DNA of 64,000 bases from Marinomonas pollencensis (GTDB lineage: Bacteria; Pseudomonadota; Gammaproteobacteria; Pseudomonadales; Marinomonadaceae): assembly GCF_003387375.1 (NCBI RefSeq), contig NZ_QUNG01000004.1:1-64000 (forward strand), in the 5' to 3' direction. Position 1 is the first letter of the stretch, and every line of letters starts with the position of its first letter. Below, one piece after another: positions 38,183 through 48,095 of this stretch. The notes below the pieces were generated by a model. The model made no database searches. It was not told the DNA's origin and worked only from the letters and a program-made list of their open reading frames with translations. The position numbers and the translations under genes were made by a program.

Positions 38183-39466
38183 ATGGCCGATAAAAAAGCT
38201 CAACTTACAGTAGATGGGATCGATAAGACCATCGAGTTACCCGTTCTTTCCGGTACACTAGGCACAGACGTTATCGACGTACGTTCGCTAGGTTCTAATG
38301 GCATTTTTACTTATGACCCTGGCTTTATGTCTACTGGTTCATGTGAATCTGCGATTACTTACATCGATGGCGAAGCCGGCATCTTGCTTCATCGCGGCTA
38401 CCCTATTGCTCAGCTTGCAGAACATTCTGATTATTTAGAAACCTGCTACCTTCTTTTATACGGAGAGCTACCTAACAAAGCGCAAAAAGAAGAATTCGAA
38501 AAAACGGTTGGTAACCACACTATGGTGAACCAATCTATGCACAAATTTATCGAAGGCTTCCGTAACGATGCTCACCCGATGGCTATCATGTGTGGCCTAG
38601 TCGGCGCCTTGTCTGCTTTCTACCAAGACCACATGGACATCAACAACCCGAAACACCGTGAAATTGCGGCTTTCCGTTTGATTTCTAAGATGCCTACCTT
38701 GGCGGCGATTTGTTACAAATACTCTAAAGATCAGCCAGTTATGTACCCACGTAACGACTTATCTTACGCCGAAAATTTCTTGTACATGATGTTTGCAACA
38801 CCTTGTGAAGAGTATGTGGTTAACCCTGTCTTTGCGAAAGCGATGGACCGAATCTTCATCCTTCATGCGGATCATGAACAAAACGCTTCGACCTCTACAG
38901 TACGCTTAGCAGGCTCTTCAGGCGCTAACCCATTTGCTTGTATTGCAGCCGGCATTGCGACACTTTGGGGCCCTGCTCACGGTGGTGCAAATGAAGCCGT
39001 TTTATCTATGCTAGAAGAAATCGGCGATGTTGAGAACATCGATGAATTCATCAACAAAGCGAAAGATAAAAACGACCCATTCCGCCTGATGGGTTTTGGT
39101 CATCGAGTTTACAAAAACTTCGATCCACGCGCGAAAGTGATGCGTGAAACCTGCGATCAAGTATTAGCCGAGTTGGGCATGTCTAATGACCCACTACTGA
39201 AAATTGCTAAGCGTCTTGAACAAATTGCCCTAGAAGACCCTTATTTCGTTGAGCGTAAGCTTTACCCGAACGTAGACTTCTACTCAGGCATCATCATGAA
39301 AGCCATTGGTATTCCAACCAGTATGTTTACTGTGATCTTCGCCATGTCCCGTACTATCGGCTGGATCTCTCACTGGAACGAAATGATCTCAGGGCCATAC
39401 AAAATTGGCCGTCCTCGCCAGCTTTACGTTGGTGAAACTGAGCGCGACTACCCAACTAACAGCTAG
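38183..39466 (+). CDS. gltA: Citrate synthase (type II, hexameric)
   Basis: Condenses oxaloacetate and acetyl-CoA. 427 residues, the length of allosteric NADH-sensitive enzymes of Gram-negatives. Active-site histidines lie in [13 protein letters not shown] and [16 protein letters not shown], and the catalytic aspartate region is [18 protein letters not shown] 38183 with AAGGAGA upstream is certain; the open frame to 38051 is untranslated leader. It is followed by a perfect-palindrome terminator. Confidence 0.97.
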   Translation: MADKKAQLTVDGIDKTIELPVLSGTLGTDVIDVRSLGSNGIFTYDPGFMSTGSCESAITYIDGEAGILLHRGYPIAQLAEHSDYLETCYLLLYGELPNKAQKEEFEKTVGNHTMVNQSMHKFIEGFRNDAHPMAIMCGLVGALSAFYQDHMDINNPKHREIAAFRLISKMPTLAAICYKYSKDQPVMYPRNDLSYAENFLYMMFATPCEEYVVNPVFAKAMDRIFILHADHEQNASTSTVRLAGSSGANPFACIAAGIATLWGPAHGGANEAVLSMLEEIGDVENIDEFINKAKDKNDPFRLMGFGHRVYKNFDPRAKVMRETCDQVLAELGMSNDPLLKIAKRLEQIALEDPYFVERKLYPNVDFYSGIIMKAIGIPTSMFTVIFAMSRTIGWISHWNEMISGPYKIGRPRQLYVGETERDYPTNS

Positions 39467-39484
39467 TTTGGTCGCTACCAGGAC

Positions 39485-39516
39485 AAAAAAAACCGCGCCA
39501 TGGCGCGGTTTTTTTT
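39485..39516. terminator. Bidirectional terminator after gltA
   Basis: A perfect 32-bp palindrome: eight A, CCGCGCCATGGCGCGG, eight T. Stem-loop plus U-tract on both strands; it serves gltA from the left and the convergent small zinc-ribbon gene from the right. Confidence 0.93.
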
Positions 39517-39550
39517 ATGATCAGATCCGTTTGCTCAAGAGCGAATAAAG

Positions 39551-39778
39551 CTATTCGTCTTCTTCAACAATCTCTGTCACAACTTTGGTAGAGCACTTTA
39601 CGCACTCACCTTCAATCCAAAGTTTATCTTTATCTCTGTATTCGACTGGGTTTTTCATCCCTAAATCCATTTCCATACAAGTGTTGCACCAAGTTTGCTG
39701 CAGGAAATCTTGTTGCTCATCAGCAGGACGCGCAAAAAAATCCAATTTTTGCACTGTCCCTTCATTTAACTCTGTCAC
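39551..39778 (-). CDS. Small zinc-ribbon-like conserved protein
   Basis: 75 residues, acidic, with two CxxC pairs (WCNTCMEM and ECVKCSTK) that could form one zinc site. Similar small proteins sit next to DUF2066 and purM genes in related gammaproteobacteria; function unknown. It starts with GTG 39778 that overlaps the upstream TAG stop by one base (TAGTG), so it is translated by coupling with the DUF2066 gene. Confidence 0.75.
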   Translation of the reverse strand: MTELNEGTVQKLDFFARPADEQQDFLQQTWCNTCMEMDLGMKNPVEYRDKDKLWIEGECVKCSTKVVTEIVEEDE

Positions 39779-41013
39779 TATTGAACTCCATTGTATTTAA
39801 AATATTCAACCACTAGCGGACGGCTATCGTCGCCACTATCGTTAGGCACTACTGCAACCTCTGGCGAACGAGTGTCGTCGCCATTATCGTCAGACACTAC
39901 TGCAACCGCTGGTGCGCTGGCCTCACCTACCGGTACCTCAGTCGAATCCGTGGCCTCGGTATTGGTCACCACAAGCGCCGGTTTAGGCGGCGCTACTTGC
40001 TGCAAAACACTGTTTAATGAAATGCTGTTGATCAATTTCTGTTTACTACCATTAATAGCAATCGAAAAAGTCACCGTATCTCCTTTGGCACTGGCAATGG
40101 CTGCGTCTCTCACCACACCAACTCGCTCTAGGTAAGTTTGCACTCTATTTAACGCTGCATAACTGCTGATGCCTGACACTTGAATTAAAAAACGACTCTC
40201 TGCTTGATTGTTTCTCACCGCGGCATAGCGCGTCGAGAAGACTTTTGCCATGTCAGCACTGGCTTGATCGGCAAGAGCAGACACATTTTCACCCGAAAGG
40301 GTAAAGCGTTGTGAACTGCCATCACTTAATAAGACCAACAAGCTGCCAGTCACATTACCTGAGTAATTCGTCACTCTCATGGCCGCAATCGCATCGGTTT
40401 GATAACGTCGGCTCGCTTGACGAATATTGCCTTCAAAGAAGCCCCATACGTCCGCCGCTGAAATGGCTTTTTTATCAACTGTGTCAATCAAAGGGGCATA
40501 AATTGGCACTCCTAACATGGCAGCAGATGAAGCCAGATCATTCAACAACTGAGAAGGCGCACTTCCCCCTGACAAACGACGCACACCATTTTCTTCACTG
40601 GCTGCCCAAATCAACACCGAAGGACGATCACGCCCCCATACGGGTAAATTATGCTGCGACAAAAACTGATCAATCGACTCAGAATAAAACACCACATTGA
40701 CTTGATTGCCCGCCACCAGCTGACCATCGACCGGAAGCAGCTGATTTAATGAAACCACCGAATGTTGAGCAACCCAAGTAGACGCTCTGGATCGCGCTTC
40801 TTGTAATAAGCTACCACTAATTGCTGCCTTATCACCAGATACGCGCACCAACACCTGTTCAACCGCTTGCGAAAACGCTTGGTTCAGCATTTTTGCTTCA
40901 GATTCTTCTACCGGCAGTTTAATTTCTGCCCGATAAAGCTGCTTAACGGGCACCGCATTGGCGTACGACACAAACAAAACACTGAATAAAACCACTAATA
41001 TACGAAAATTCAT
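39778..41013 (-). CDS. DUF2066 domain protein, exported
   Basis: 411 residues. A Sec signal peptide (about 1-20, cleavage near ANA-VP) precedes the DUF2066 domain, seen in KQLYRAEIKLPVEESEAKML and FSQAVEQVLVRVSGDKAAI. The C-terminal 60 residues are low-complexity, rich in V, D, S and P, with SPEVAVVPNDSGDDSRP-type partial repeats. Periplasmic; function unknown. It is divergent from purM, the conserved context of this family. Confidence 0.87.
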   Translation of the reverse strand: MNFRILVVLFSVLFVSYANAVPVKQLYRAEIKLPVEESEAKMLNQAFSQAVEQVLVRVSGDKAAISGSLLQEARSRASTWVAQHSVVSLNQLLPVDGQLVAGNQVNVVFYSESIDQFLSQHNLPVWGRDRPSVLIWAASEENGVRRLSGGSAPSQLLNDLASSAAMLGVPIYAPLIDTVDKKAISAADVWGFFEGNIRQASRRYQTDAIAAMRVTNYSGNVTGSLLVLLSDGSSQRFTLSGENVSALADQASADMAKVFSTRYAAVRNNQAESRFLIQVSGISSYAALNRVQTYLERVGVVRDAAIASAKGDTVTFSIAINGSKQKLINSISLNSVLQQVAPPKPALVVTNTEATDSTEVPVGEASAPAVAVVSDDNGDDTRSPEVAVVPNDSGDDSRPLVVEYFKYNGVQ

Positions 41014-41129
41014 AACCCTTCCTTCGTTTATTTGCTTATTCTACTGTCTTAATACCAAAGAACCATAGCCCTAATGCGTCACTATGCTAAAATGCATTTT
41101 TTTCCTCGTACCATGATAAGGCATAGGCA

Positions 41130-42188
41130 ATGACCAAGTCGGATAAAACATCGATTAGTTATAAAGACGCGGGCGTTGATATCAACGCAGGCAATCAACT
41201 TGTTGAACGCATCAAAGGCGTTAGCAAAAAAACTCGTCGCCCTGAAGTAATGGGTGGATTGGGTGGATTTGGCGCATTGACTCGCCTTCCAACCAAATAC
41301 AAAAATCCTATTCTTGTTTCCGGCACAGATGGTGTAGGCACCAAGCTGCGTTTGGCTATGGACCTTAACAAGCATGACACGATCGGCATCGACCTTGTGG
41401 CTATGTGTGTTAACGACCTTATCGTCGCTGGAGCAGAACCTCTTCTTTTCCTAGATTATTACGCAACTGGCAAATTAGACATTGATGTTGCTGCTAACGT
41501 AGTAACAGGCATTGGCGAAGGCTGTCTTCAGTCTGGTTGTTCCCTTGTGGGTGGCGAAACCGCTGAAATGCCAGGCATGTACCATGACGGCGACTACGAC
41601 CTTGCAGGCTTCTGTGTGGGTGTTGTTGAAGAAGACGGCATCATCGATGGCAGCAATGTAAAAGCTGGCGATACCCTGATTGCCCTAGGCTCTTCTGGCC
41701 CGCACTCTAACGGTTACTCTTTGATTCGTAAGATTCTTGAAGTAAGCGAAGCAGACTTAGAGCAAGAGATCGACGGTGTTGCCCTAAAAGACGCTCTAAT
41801 GGAGCCAACACGCATTTACGTGAAGTCCATTCTTAAACTAATGGAATCCGTTTCCGTAAATGCCTTGTCTCACATTACCGGTGGCGGCTTGCTGGAAAAC
41901 ATTCCTCGCGTATTGCCAGACAATGCAGCAGCGCGCATCGACGCGACTAGCTGGACACGCCCTGCTGTGTTCGATTGGCTACAAGAACAAGGCAATGTTG
42001 AGCAAGAAGAAATGTACCGCGTACTAAACTGTGGCGTGGGCATGGTACTTGCGATCGACGCAGACAAAGCCGAACAAGCGCTTGCGATCCTAAAAGCAGA
42101 AGGCGAAAACGCTTGGATCATCGGTGACATTTGCGAACGTAACGGCGGCAAAGAAGTATTGATCTCTGATCTAGAGGCCAATGCATGA
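41130..42188 (+). CDS. purM: Phosphoribosylformylglycinamidine cyclo-ligase (AIR synthetase)
   Basis: Fifth step of purine synthesis, FGAM + ATP to AIR. 352 residues. Visible motifs: [60 protein letters not shown], and FALITGGG-type [16 protein letters not shown]. The start has AAGGC upstream. It overlaps purN by four bases (ATGA). Confidence 0.97.
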   Translation: MTKSDKTSISYKDAGVDINAGNQLVERIKGVSKKTRRPEVMGGLGGFGALTRLPTKYKNPILVSGTDGVGTKLRLAMDLNKHDTIGIDLVAMCVNDLIVAGAEPLLFLDYYATGKLDIDVAANVVTGIGEGCLQSGCSLVGGETAEMPGMYHDGDYDLAGFCVGVVEEDGIIDGSNVKAGDTLIALGSSGPHSNGYSLIRKILEVSEADLEQEIDGVALKDALMEPTRIYVKSILKLMESVSVNALSHITGGGLLENIPRVLPDNAAARIDATSWTRPAVFDWLQEQGNVEQEEMYRVLNCGVGMVLAIDADKAEQALAILKAEGENAWIIGDICERNGGKEVLISDLEANA

Positions 42189-42838
42189 GCTTCCCCATCG
42201 TTGTCTTAATATCTGGCAGCGGTAGCAACTTGCAAGCTTTGATTGATCAAAGCTTGCAAGGCAAGCTCGACATTACGATCAGCGCCGTAGTGAGCAACAA
42301 AGCCGACGCTTTTGGCTTAGAAAGAGCCCGTAAAGCAGGCATACCGACGCATGTTTTAGATCATAAAAGCTTTGCTAGTCGAGAGGAATTTGACCAGTCA
42401 CTGCAAGAAGTGATTGACCAATACCAACCTAAACTGGTTGTGCTGGCTGGCTTCATGAGAATCTTAACCGATTCATTTACTCGTCACTATGAGGGAAGAA
42501 TGCTTAATATTCACCCTTCACTGTTGCCAAAGTATAAAGGTTTAAACACCCACCAGCGTGCAATCGATGCAAGTGATAAAGAACATGGAGTCTCTGTGCA
42601 CTTTGTTAGTGCTGAGCTTGATGCTGGGGCGGTTATCGTGCAAGCTAGAACCCAAATCGAGGCGCAAGAAACCGCTGAATCATTAGCCACTAAGGTGCAC
42701 CAGCTGGAACATGTGATTTATCCACTGGCGGTAAAATGGTTTAGCGAAGGCCGACTCACAGTTAATCACGGAAAAGCGTTTCTTGATGGTCAGCCACTCC
42801 CCGAAAGTGGCGCAGATTATAAAGAAGTGCCAGCATAA
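42185..42838 (+). CDS. purN: Phosphoribosylglycinamide formyltransferase
   Basis: Formylates GAR with 10-formyl-THF, third step of purine synthesis. 217 residues. GSGSNLQAL binds phosphate; the catalytic Asn/His are in [13 protein letters not shown], and the aspartate is in [12 protein letters not shown]. Translationally coupled to purM. A DUF3108 gene follows 16 bases on. Confidence 0.97.
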   Translation: MSFPIVVLISGSGSNLQALIDQSLQGKLDITISAVVSNKADAFGLERARKAGIPTHVLDHKSFASREEFDQSLQEVIDQYQPKLVVLAGFMRILTDSFTRHYEGRMLNIHPSLLPKYKGLNTHQRAIDASDKEHGVSVHFVSAELDAGAVIVQARTQIEAQETAESLATKVHQLEHVIYPLAVKWFSEGRLTVNHGKAFLDGQPLPESGADYKEVPA

Positions 42839-42854
42839 TGTAGGAACCAAACGT

Positions 42855-43589
42855 ATGGGCATTGATAAGATTCTAATCACTTCTATTATTAGCTTACTCG
42901 CCTTGCCCATACTTCCTGCTTACGGCGCCAGCTCTGCCAAAGACAGCTTTTTAGTACCCTATAGCGCGGTCTACAGCACGGTTTGGAAAAAAGGCATTAC
43001 AGTAAAAGTAAAAGGCACACAAACCCTCACCCGACAAGCCGATGGTAACTGGCATTTTTCTTTTACTGCCGACAATCTTTTTGCCTCCCTGAACGAGCAA
43101 AGCACCTTTGCCGTCGATCAATACCAAATTGTCCCATCTCATTACCGTTATGAAAGCAGTGCCTTTGGTAAAAAGCGCAAAGCAGAACTGCGTTTTGACT
43201 GGTCAAAAATGAGCGTGAGAAATGACGTAAAAAACAAGCCTTGGAGCATGTCAATCAAACCCAAAACCGTTGACAAGCTGAGTGTTCAATTGCAAATAAG
43301 AGAAGATTTAAAACAGGGTAAAACCACCTTGAACTATCTTATTGCAGATGGTGGTTACACGAAGAATTGGCGCTTTAAGCGCTTACAAACAGAAACCATC
43401 GACACCACTCTAGGACGTCTTGAAGCGATCAAGGTTACCCGTATAAACGATGCTAAATCAAACAAGCAAACCTCTTTTTGGTTTGCTCCTAGCCATGACT
43501 TTTTATTGGTTAAGTTAACCCATAAAGAAAAAGACGGCGACTCTTACACCTTGGACATAGAGTCACTCAAAACAGACCCTAACTCCTAG
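42855..43589 (+). CDS. DUF3108 domain protein, exported
   Basis: 244 residues with a Sec signal peptide (MGIDKILITSIISLLALPIL, cleavage near AYGA-SS). The mature part matches DUF3108, a predicted beta-rich periplasmic protein, often encoded after purMN in this group. Function unknown. ATG 42855 with AGGAA upstream is used; the open frame extends back into purN. The 3' end overlaps the convergent mobA gene by 11 bases. Confidence 0.85.
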   Translation: MGIDKILITSIISLLALPILPAYGASSAKDSFLVPYSAVYSTVWKKGITVKVKGTQTLTRQADGNWHFSFTADNLFASLNEQSTFAVDQYQIVPSHYRYESSAFGKKRKAELRFDWSKMSVRNDVKNKPWSMSIKPKTVDKLSVQLQIREDLKQGKTTLNYLIADGGYTKNWRFKRLQTETIDTTLGRLEAIKVTRINDAKSNKQTSFWFAPSHDFLLVKLTHKEKDGDSYTLDIESLKTDPNS

Positions 43590-44157
43590 TCAGCTGGTCG
43601 TGATAATTCACATTTAATAACTCGTCTTCGTGGTGCCACAACAGTTCTGCAAAACCATGCTGGCGATAAAACCCCAACACACTGTTTTGACTGCTTTCGG
43701 CTAGCCTATTGGTCAAACACAACAAGGCACTTTCCACCGGTATAATTGCATGCAGAGGATGGATACCACTGGCACTCGCCAAACAGTGTATTTGTTCAGG
43801 TCGACTCTGACTCGCCTCTAACAGCGCCGCGAACGCCGCGCTTGAAATATTAGGCGTATCACACGGCGCCACCAAAAGATGACCGCAAGAGGCTTGGCTA
43901 AGAGCACTCCACAACCCGGAAAGCGGCCCTCGCTCAGCGTACTCATCAGCATCATGCAGCAACGGATAACCCAGCTCCTGATAATCCCTGAACTGACGAT
44001 TCACGTTTAACACGATACTCTTTGTTAGCCCTTCCATTGCCTGCGCTACACGCGCAATCATAGGCTTACCTTGGTAAAGCATAAGTCCTTTTTCTACACC
44101 ATCCATGCGTTGCGCTCGCCCTCCAGCCAGCACAACACCAGAAAACGAGCAAGCCAT
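43579..44157 (-). CDS. mobA: Molybdenum cofactor guanylyltransferase
   Basis: Joins GMP to molybdopterin to make the bis-MGD cofactor needed by NasA. 192 residues. Nucleotide-binding signature VVLAGGRAQRMDGVEKGLML at the N-terminus (LAGG, R, D-KGL positions), and APCDTPNISSAAFAAL for Mg/GTP. Its ATG overlaps the upstream stop (TAATG), and it ends the nasA operon, which explains its role: cofactor supply for nitrate reductase. Confidence 0.93.
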   Translation of the reverse strand: MACSFSGVVLAGGRAQRMDGVEKGLMLYQGKPMIARVAQAMEGLTKSIVLNVNRQFRDYQELGYPLLHDADEYAERGPLSGLWSALSQASCGHLLVAPCDTPNISSAAFAALLEASQSRPEQIHCLASASGIHPLHAIIPVESALLCLTNRLAESSQNSVLGFYRQHGFAELLWHHEDELLNVNYHDQLTRS

Positions 44158-45161
44158 TAGCCTGCCTCCCCAAGTGATAGCGCAGATTTATCTCGTTGCG
44201 ACCAGATTTCATCGGCCAAATTCAAACAAGCGTCATGGGATACGACACCAAACACCAAACCTGCCACTGAGGCTAAGGTCTGCCTAACCGCTTGCTCACC
44301 AAAGGGGTCGATACACTTACCTTGCCAATGTTCGGCTAACCGAGATAAATCTAAATTGTCTTTACGACGCTTATGCTCTTGCTCGGCTTTTGGCCAGCCA
44401 GTCCAAGAAGAAACGCCTTTTTGTCGCTTACCCAACACTACATCACGCTCAGGGTTAACTTCCGCCTCGCCATTACCGCCTCGAAAAATCAGCACGGACG
44501 GGTCTTCTAACTGCTCAGATGCTTCTAAATGTAAGCTGTCATAGCCTTTATGAAAGACCCCATGAACACTGTGTGTCGCAGAGAATGGGTTCATCATACG
44601 CACCACGGTATTGACCGGTGAACGCAAACCTAAAATATATTTAAGATCCATCATTTCACTGAGTTTAGGGTGAATATTGGCTAATGATATATAGGCGAAA
44701 TGACGCTCTGCTAATTGTTGATCCAGCTCCTCTGCCGTTTCACACAAAGGCCAGTTAAATGCCTCTAACACCTGGTCCACATAAATACGCTCTTCGCCGC
44801 GGAACGAGTGCCCATGCATCACAGTATTCACACCGCTATTTGCCAACGCCAAGGCGGATAATAAAAACCAAGGTAGCTCATTACGCTTACCAGCATAACT
44901 AGGCCAGTCTAATTGTACCGCTTGTTGAGGCGCGCTTTGTTGTGCCAAGAATCGACGTGTCGCACGGGTGAAGCCAACGGTTTCCTCTACGGTTTCTTCG
45001 CGGATCCGAATTAGCATCCAAAACGCCCCCATCTGCTCAGGCGCCACTGAGGTGGTGAGGATCAACCACATCGCTTGTTCCGCTTCTTGCACCGTTAAAC
45101 TACGAGCCCCTTTTCTGCCACGACCTAGTATTTTAACAAATTGCGTAAACGCCTGACTCAT
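44157..45161 (-). CDS. TrpD2/YbiB-like glycosyltransferase-family protein
   Basis: 334 residues with the anthranilate-phosphoribosyltransferase fold of the TrpD2/YbiB type, found beside nasA in many gammaproteobacteria. FVKILGRGRKGARSLTVQEA at the N-terminus matches YbiB; the phosphoribosyl loop of true TrpD is altered (HGHSFRGEERIYVDQ). E. coli YbiB binds nucleic acid and is damage-inducible, but its role in nitrate assimilation is unclear. ATG 45161 overlaps the nasA stop by four bases (ATGA), so the longer frame to 45233 is not used. Confidence 0.85.
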   Translation of the reverse strand: MSQAFTQFVKILGRGRKGARSLTVQEAEQAMWLILTTSVAPEQMGAFWMLIRIREETVEETVGFTRATRRFLAQQSAPQQAVQLDWPSYAGKRNELPWFLLSALALANSGVNTVMHGHSFRGEERIYVDQVLEAFNWPLCETAEELDQQLAERHFAYISLANIHPKLSEMMDLKYILGLRSPVNTVVRMMNPFSATHSVHGVFHKGYDSLHLEASEQLEDPSVLIFRGGNGEAEVNPERDVVLGKRQKGVSSWTGWPKAEQEHKRRKDNLDLSRLAEHWQGKCIDPFGEQAVRQTLASVAGLVFGVVSHDACLNLADEIWSQRDKSALSLGEAG

Positions 45162-47830
45162 GCAGATAACTCCATTTCTTTTGGTATAAAGTGTTTCAAT
45201 TCGGGAATGCAGGAACCGCAATTGGTACCGCATTTTAGTCTAGCGCCTAGCGCTTCAACTGATTCAGCGCCAGATGCTATGGCTTTCTCGATTTGTTTAC
45301 TACCAATTTGATAACAAGAACAGACAATATTCCCTTTATCTTCAACATTGGCCGGCGAACCTACCAATAACGCGACTCGATCAGGCTCAGATAACGGCTC
45401 ACTTGCAACCAAGTTAGACAATAACCAGTCTGCTGACACAGCTTCAGGCCGATTGCTAAAATACATGACTGTGTCCAACTTTTCATCACACACACACGCC
45501 AAGCGACGCTGACCTGTCGCCTCATTGTTATATTCCAGCCACTGTATTTGCCCTGTTTCTAAGAGGGTAAATGTTGCTTTTAAGCTTTCAATAGCGACCC
45601 CTTTAGGCCAGATAACCTCATAGCGGAAGCCATTATCAGAGGGAATAGCGCACCAATAAAGCGCCTCAGGAAAACATTGAGGGCGCCTTGACACCACCAA
45701 CCCATAGCGCAGGTCTTGTATCGCCTCTAACTGGACAACCGCATGCTTAGATTCAGGCTGACCGGATAGGTGATCAACCGTTTGCGGAATCAAATTGGAT
45801 ACTACGGCCGCATTGGCAAATTGTTGGGTCCAATGAATGGGCACAAAGACTTGTCCTGGAGGAGACGCATTGCTTAAGGTTGCCTTTACTCTCACTTCAC
45901 CATAGGCCGAGCTGATCCGTGTCAGTGTCCCTTCGTTAATCCCTAAGCGCTGGGCATCCGTTGGATGCAGTGCCACATAGGGCTGACCCGTGTGCTTTGC
46001 TAAAGAAGCGGCATCCCCCGTTCGGGTCATGGTGTGCCACTGATCTCGCACACGACCAGTATTCAAGACAAAAGGCCATTTTTCAGTGGTTTGCTGCACT
46101 GGTAAGCTGGGTTTTATCGGAATGAACTGCGCTCGTCCATCCCCCGTGAAAAAATGACCATCACTAAACATGCGCTCAGTTCCCTCAGGCCTCCCCTCAG
46201 GAACAGGCCATTGAGTCGGCGTAAACGCATCGTATTCGCGCTGGCTAATATGACGATAATGACCAATATCAAAATCACGCTTACCCTCATTTTCAAACGC
46301 AGATAAGGCGGCATGCTCGGCAAAAATCTCATGTACGCCTTGATAATCAAACGCCGCCTCAAAACCGAGCGCTTTGGCAACCTCACATATCGCCCACCAA
46401 TCATGCTTTGCTTCTCCAGGTGGTGGCAGTAGCCCTCGCTGGCGAGATATTCTTCGTTCAGAGTTGGTCACCGTGCCATTTTTTTCGCTCCAACCGGTGG
46501 CAGGCAACAAAACATCCGCCATGACGGTGGTGTCTGTGTGCGCCTTGCAATCGCTGACGATCACCAATTCGCACTTTTCTAATGCTCTTTTAACTTGCGC
46601 GGTATCCGGCAAACTCACCATAGGGTTGGTGGACATAATCCACAACACTTTTACTTTACCTTCTTCCACCGCCTGAAATAAATCGACAGCTTTTAGCCCG
46701 TTTTGCGTGGCCATATTTGGCGCCTGCCAAAACCGCTGCACCAAATCCAGCGCACCAGGCGTAGCAAAATCCATATGCGCAGCCAGCTGATTGGCTAATC
46801 CACCTACTTCTCTGCCACCCATGGCATTTGGTTGCCCGGTAATGGAAAAAGGCCCTGCACCTTCTTTTCCTAAGCGAGCGGTTGCCAAATGACAATTAAT
46901 AATCGCATTGCATTTATCTACCCCTGATGACGACTGGTTGACCCCTTGGGAGTAGAAAGTCACGGTTTTATCCTGGCTCGCCCACCACTCACAAAGAGTG
47001 GCCAATTGCGCTTCCTCTAGGCCACAAAATTCAGCCGTGGTAGATAAATCTGGGGTGGATTCAATCGCTTGTTGTAACGTTGCTTGAAAATGGCTGGTAT
47101 GTTGAGCGATAAAATCCCTGTCCACTAAACCAAGACGCGCAGACTCCTGAAGTAAAAAGCTAAAGATCGCGGCATCGGAACCTGGACGAATCGCCAGATG
47201 CAAATCGGCAATATCACAGGTTGCTGTCGCACGTGGATCAATCACCACCACTTTCATTTCAGGTCGCTGTTTTTTTGCGGCGACAATGCGTTGAAACAGG
47301 ATTGGGTGCGTCCACGCCGCGTTAGACCCCACCATAATAAGCAGGTCACATTGTTCTAAATCATTGTAGTTACAAGGTACAGTGTCGGAACCAAATGCCC
47401 TTTTGTAGCCCACCACCGCAGATGCCATACATAGCCTGGAGTTAGTATCGACATTGGCGGTACCAATAAAGCCCTTGGCCAATTTGTTGGCAACATAATA
47501 GTCTTCCGTCAGAATCTGTCCCGACAAATAAAACGCAAACGCATCTGCACCATGCTCTTTGACCACTTGTGAGATTTTATTCGCAACGGTGTCGATGGCG
47601 TTATCCCATGTCGTTGCGTGCCCTGCCACATGCGGCACCAGTAAACGGTCATCGGAGTTCAGGGTCTGCGCTAAACTGCTTCCTTTTACACACAAACGCC
47701 CGAAATTAGCCGGGTGAGCTGAGTCCCCAGACACCGGAGGGACAACCCCATTGGGTTGCGCAGGAAGCGTTACATTTACGCCGCACCCTACGCCACAATA
47801 AGGACAGGTTGTACTAACGGTTGTTGTCAT
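45158..47830 (-). CDS. nasA: Assimilatory nitrate reductase catalytic subunit
   Basis: Reduces nitrate to nitrite in the cytoplasm with bis-MGD and Fe-S. 890 residues. The 4Fe-4S site is CPYCGVGCGVNV at 9-20 with a fourth cysteine in FGRLCVKGSS. MGSNAAWTHPI and YSQGVNQSSSG are in the Mo domain. The C-terminal 55 residues add a BFD-like 2Fe-2S domain (VCSCYQIG ... CGTNCGSCIPEL), so it probably takes electrons directly from a flavoprotein, likely the one at 51088-52332. It has its own sigma-54 promoter and antitermination leader; the SD AGGAGC is only about six bases after the terminator U-tract. Confidence 0.96.
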   Translation of the reverse strand: MTTTVSTTCPYCGVGCGVNVTLPAQPNGVVPPVSGDSAHPANFGRLCVKGSSLAQTLNSDDRLLVPHVAGHATTWDNAIDTVANKISQVVKEHGADAFAFYLSGQILTEDYYVANKLAKGFIGTANVDTNSRLCMASAVVGYKRAFGSDTVPCNYNDLEQCDLLIMVGSNAAWTHPILFQRIVAAKKQRPEMKVVVIDPRATATCDIADLHLAIRPGSDAAIFSFLLQESARLGLVDRDFIAQHTSHFQATLQQAIESTPDLSTTAEFCGLEEAQLATLCEWWASQDKTVTFYSQGVNQSSSGVDKCNAIINCHLATARLGKEGAGPFSITGQPNAMGGREVGGLANQLAAHMDFATPGALDLVQRFWQAPNMATQNGLKAVDLFQAVEEGKVKVLWIMSTNPMVSLPDTAQVKRALEKCELVIVSDCKAHTDTTVMADVLLPATGWSEKNGTVTNSERRISRQRGLLPPPGEAKHDWWAICEVAKALGFEAAFDYQGVHEIFAEHAALSAFENEGKRDFDIGHYRHISQREYDAFTPTQWPVPEGRPEGTERMFSDGHFFTGDGRAQFIPIKPSLPVQQTTEKWPFVLNTGRVRDQWHTMTRTGDAASLAKHTGQPYVALHPTDAQRLGINEGTLTRISSAYGEVRVKATLSNASPPGQVFVPIHWTQQFANAAVVSNLIPQTVDHLSGQPESKHAVVQLEAIQDLRYGLVVSRRPQCFPEALYWCAIPSDNGFRYEVIWPKGVAIESLKATFTLLETGQIQWLEYNNEATGQRRLACVCDEKLDTVMYFSNRPEAVSADWLLSNLVASEPLSEPDRVALLVGSPANVEDKGNIVCSCYQIGSKQIEKAIASGAESVEALGARLKCGTNCGSCIPELKHFIPKEMELSA

Positions 47831-47840
47831 GGCGTGCTCC

Positions 47841-47952
47841 TAAACGAAAAAAAGCCCAACCGCATCTGTTACAATGCGATTGGGCTTCGTTGCCTTTTTA
47901 TGATATTCGTCTGCTTTATGTGACAGCCTTCATCGGCCCTCGGTGCAGTATG
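47841..47952 (-). promoter_or_regulatory. nasA leader: NasT (ANTAR) antitermination region
   Basis: RNA leader between the predicted sigma-54 start and nasA. At 47883-47894 (minus strand) GGC-AACGAA-GCC forms a hexaloop hairpin with A at position 1 and G at position 4, the ANTAR target pattern; its 3' GCC is also the 5' arm of the terminator at 47847-47887, so the two folds exclude each other. A second possible hexaloop, GGCC-GAUGAA-GGCU, is at 47925-47938. Nitrate-released NasT would stabilise the hairpins and allow read-through into nasA. Confidence 0.72.
47847..47887 (-). terminator. Attenuator terminator directly upstream of nasA
   Basis: AGCCCAAUCGCAU pairs along 13 positions with AUGCGGUUGGGCU (one G-U pair), followed by seven U, all within 40 bases upstream of the nasA start. 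A full terminator in front of a gene rather than behind one is the mark of antitermination control. Confidence 0.9.
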
Positions 47953-47962
47953 CCTAACTAAA

Positions 47963-47979
47963 AGCAAATACCAGGCCAA
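47963..47979 (-). promoter_or_regulatory. Sigma-54 promoter for nasA
   Basis: Minus strand TTGGCCTGGTATTTGCT: GG and GC separated by exactly 10 bases, with consensus TTGGC and TTGCT. The predicted start is near 47952. It implies that nasA can be transcribed separately from nirBD under nitrogen control. Confidence 0.72.
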
Positions 47980-48095
47980 CATTAAAAACCACTCAAGCAA
48001 AAAAAATTTTAACCTTAAAATTCAATGAGTTATGTGAACTCAAGATGTTACAAGAGAAAAAAGCAAAGGAGCGCTCAGCAACCACCTCTCTCTCG

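Noticed and set aside
45162-45233. N-terminal extension of the TrpD2-like gene into nasA
   Set aside because: ATG 45161 overlaps the nasA stop by four bases, the usual coupling, and the extension is not family sequence.
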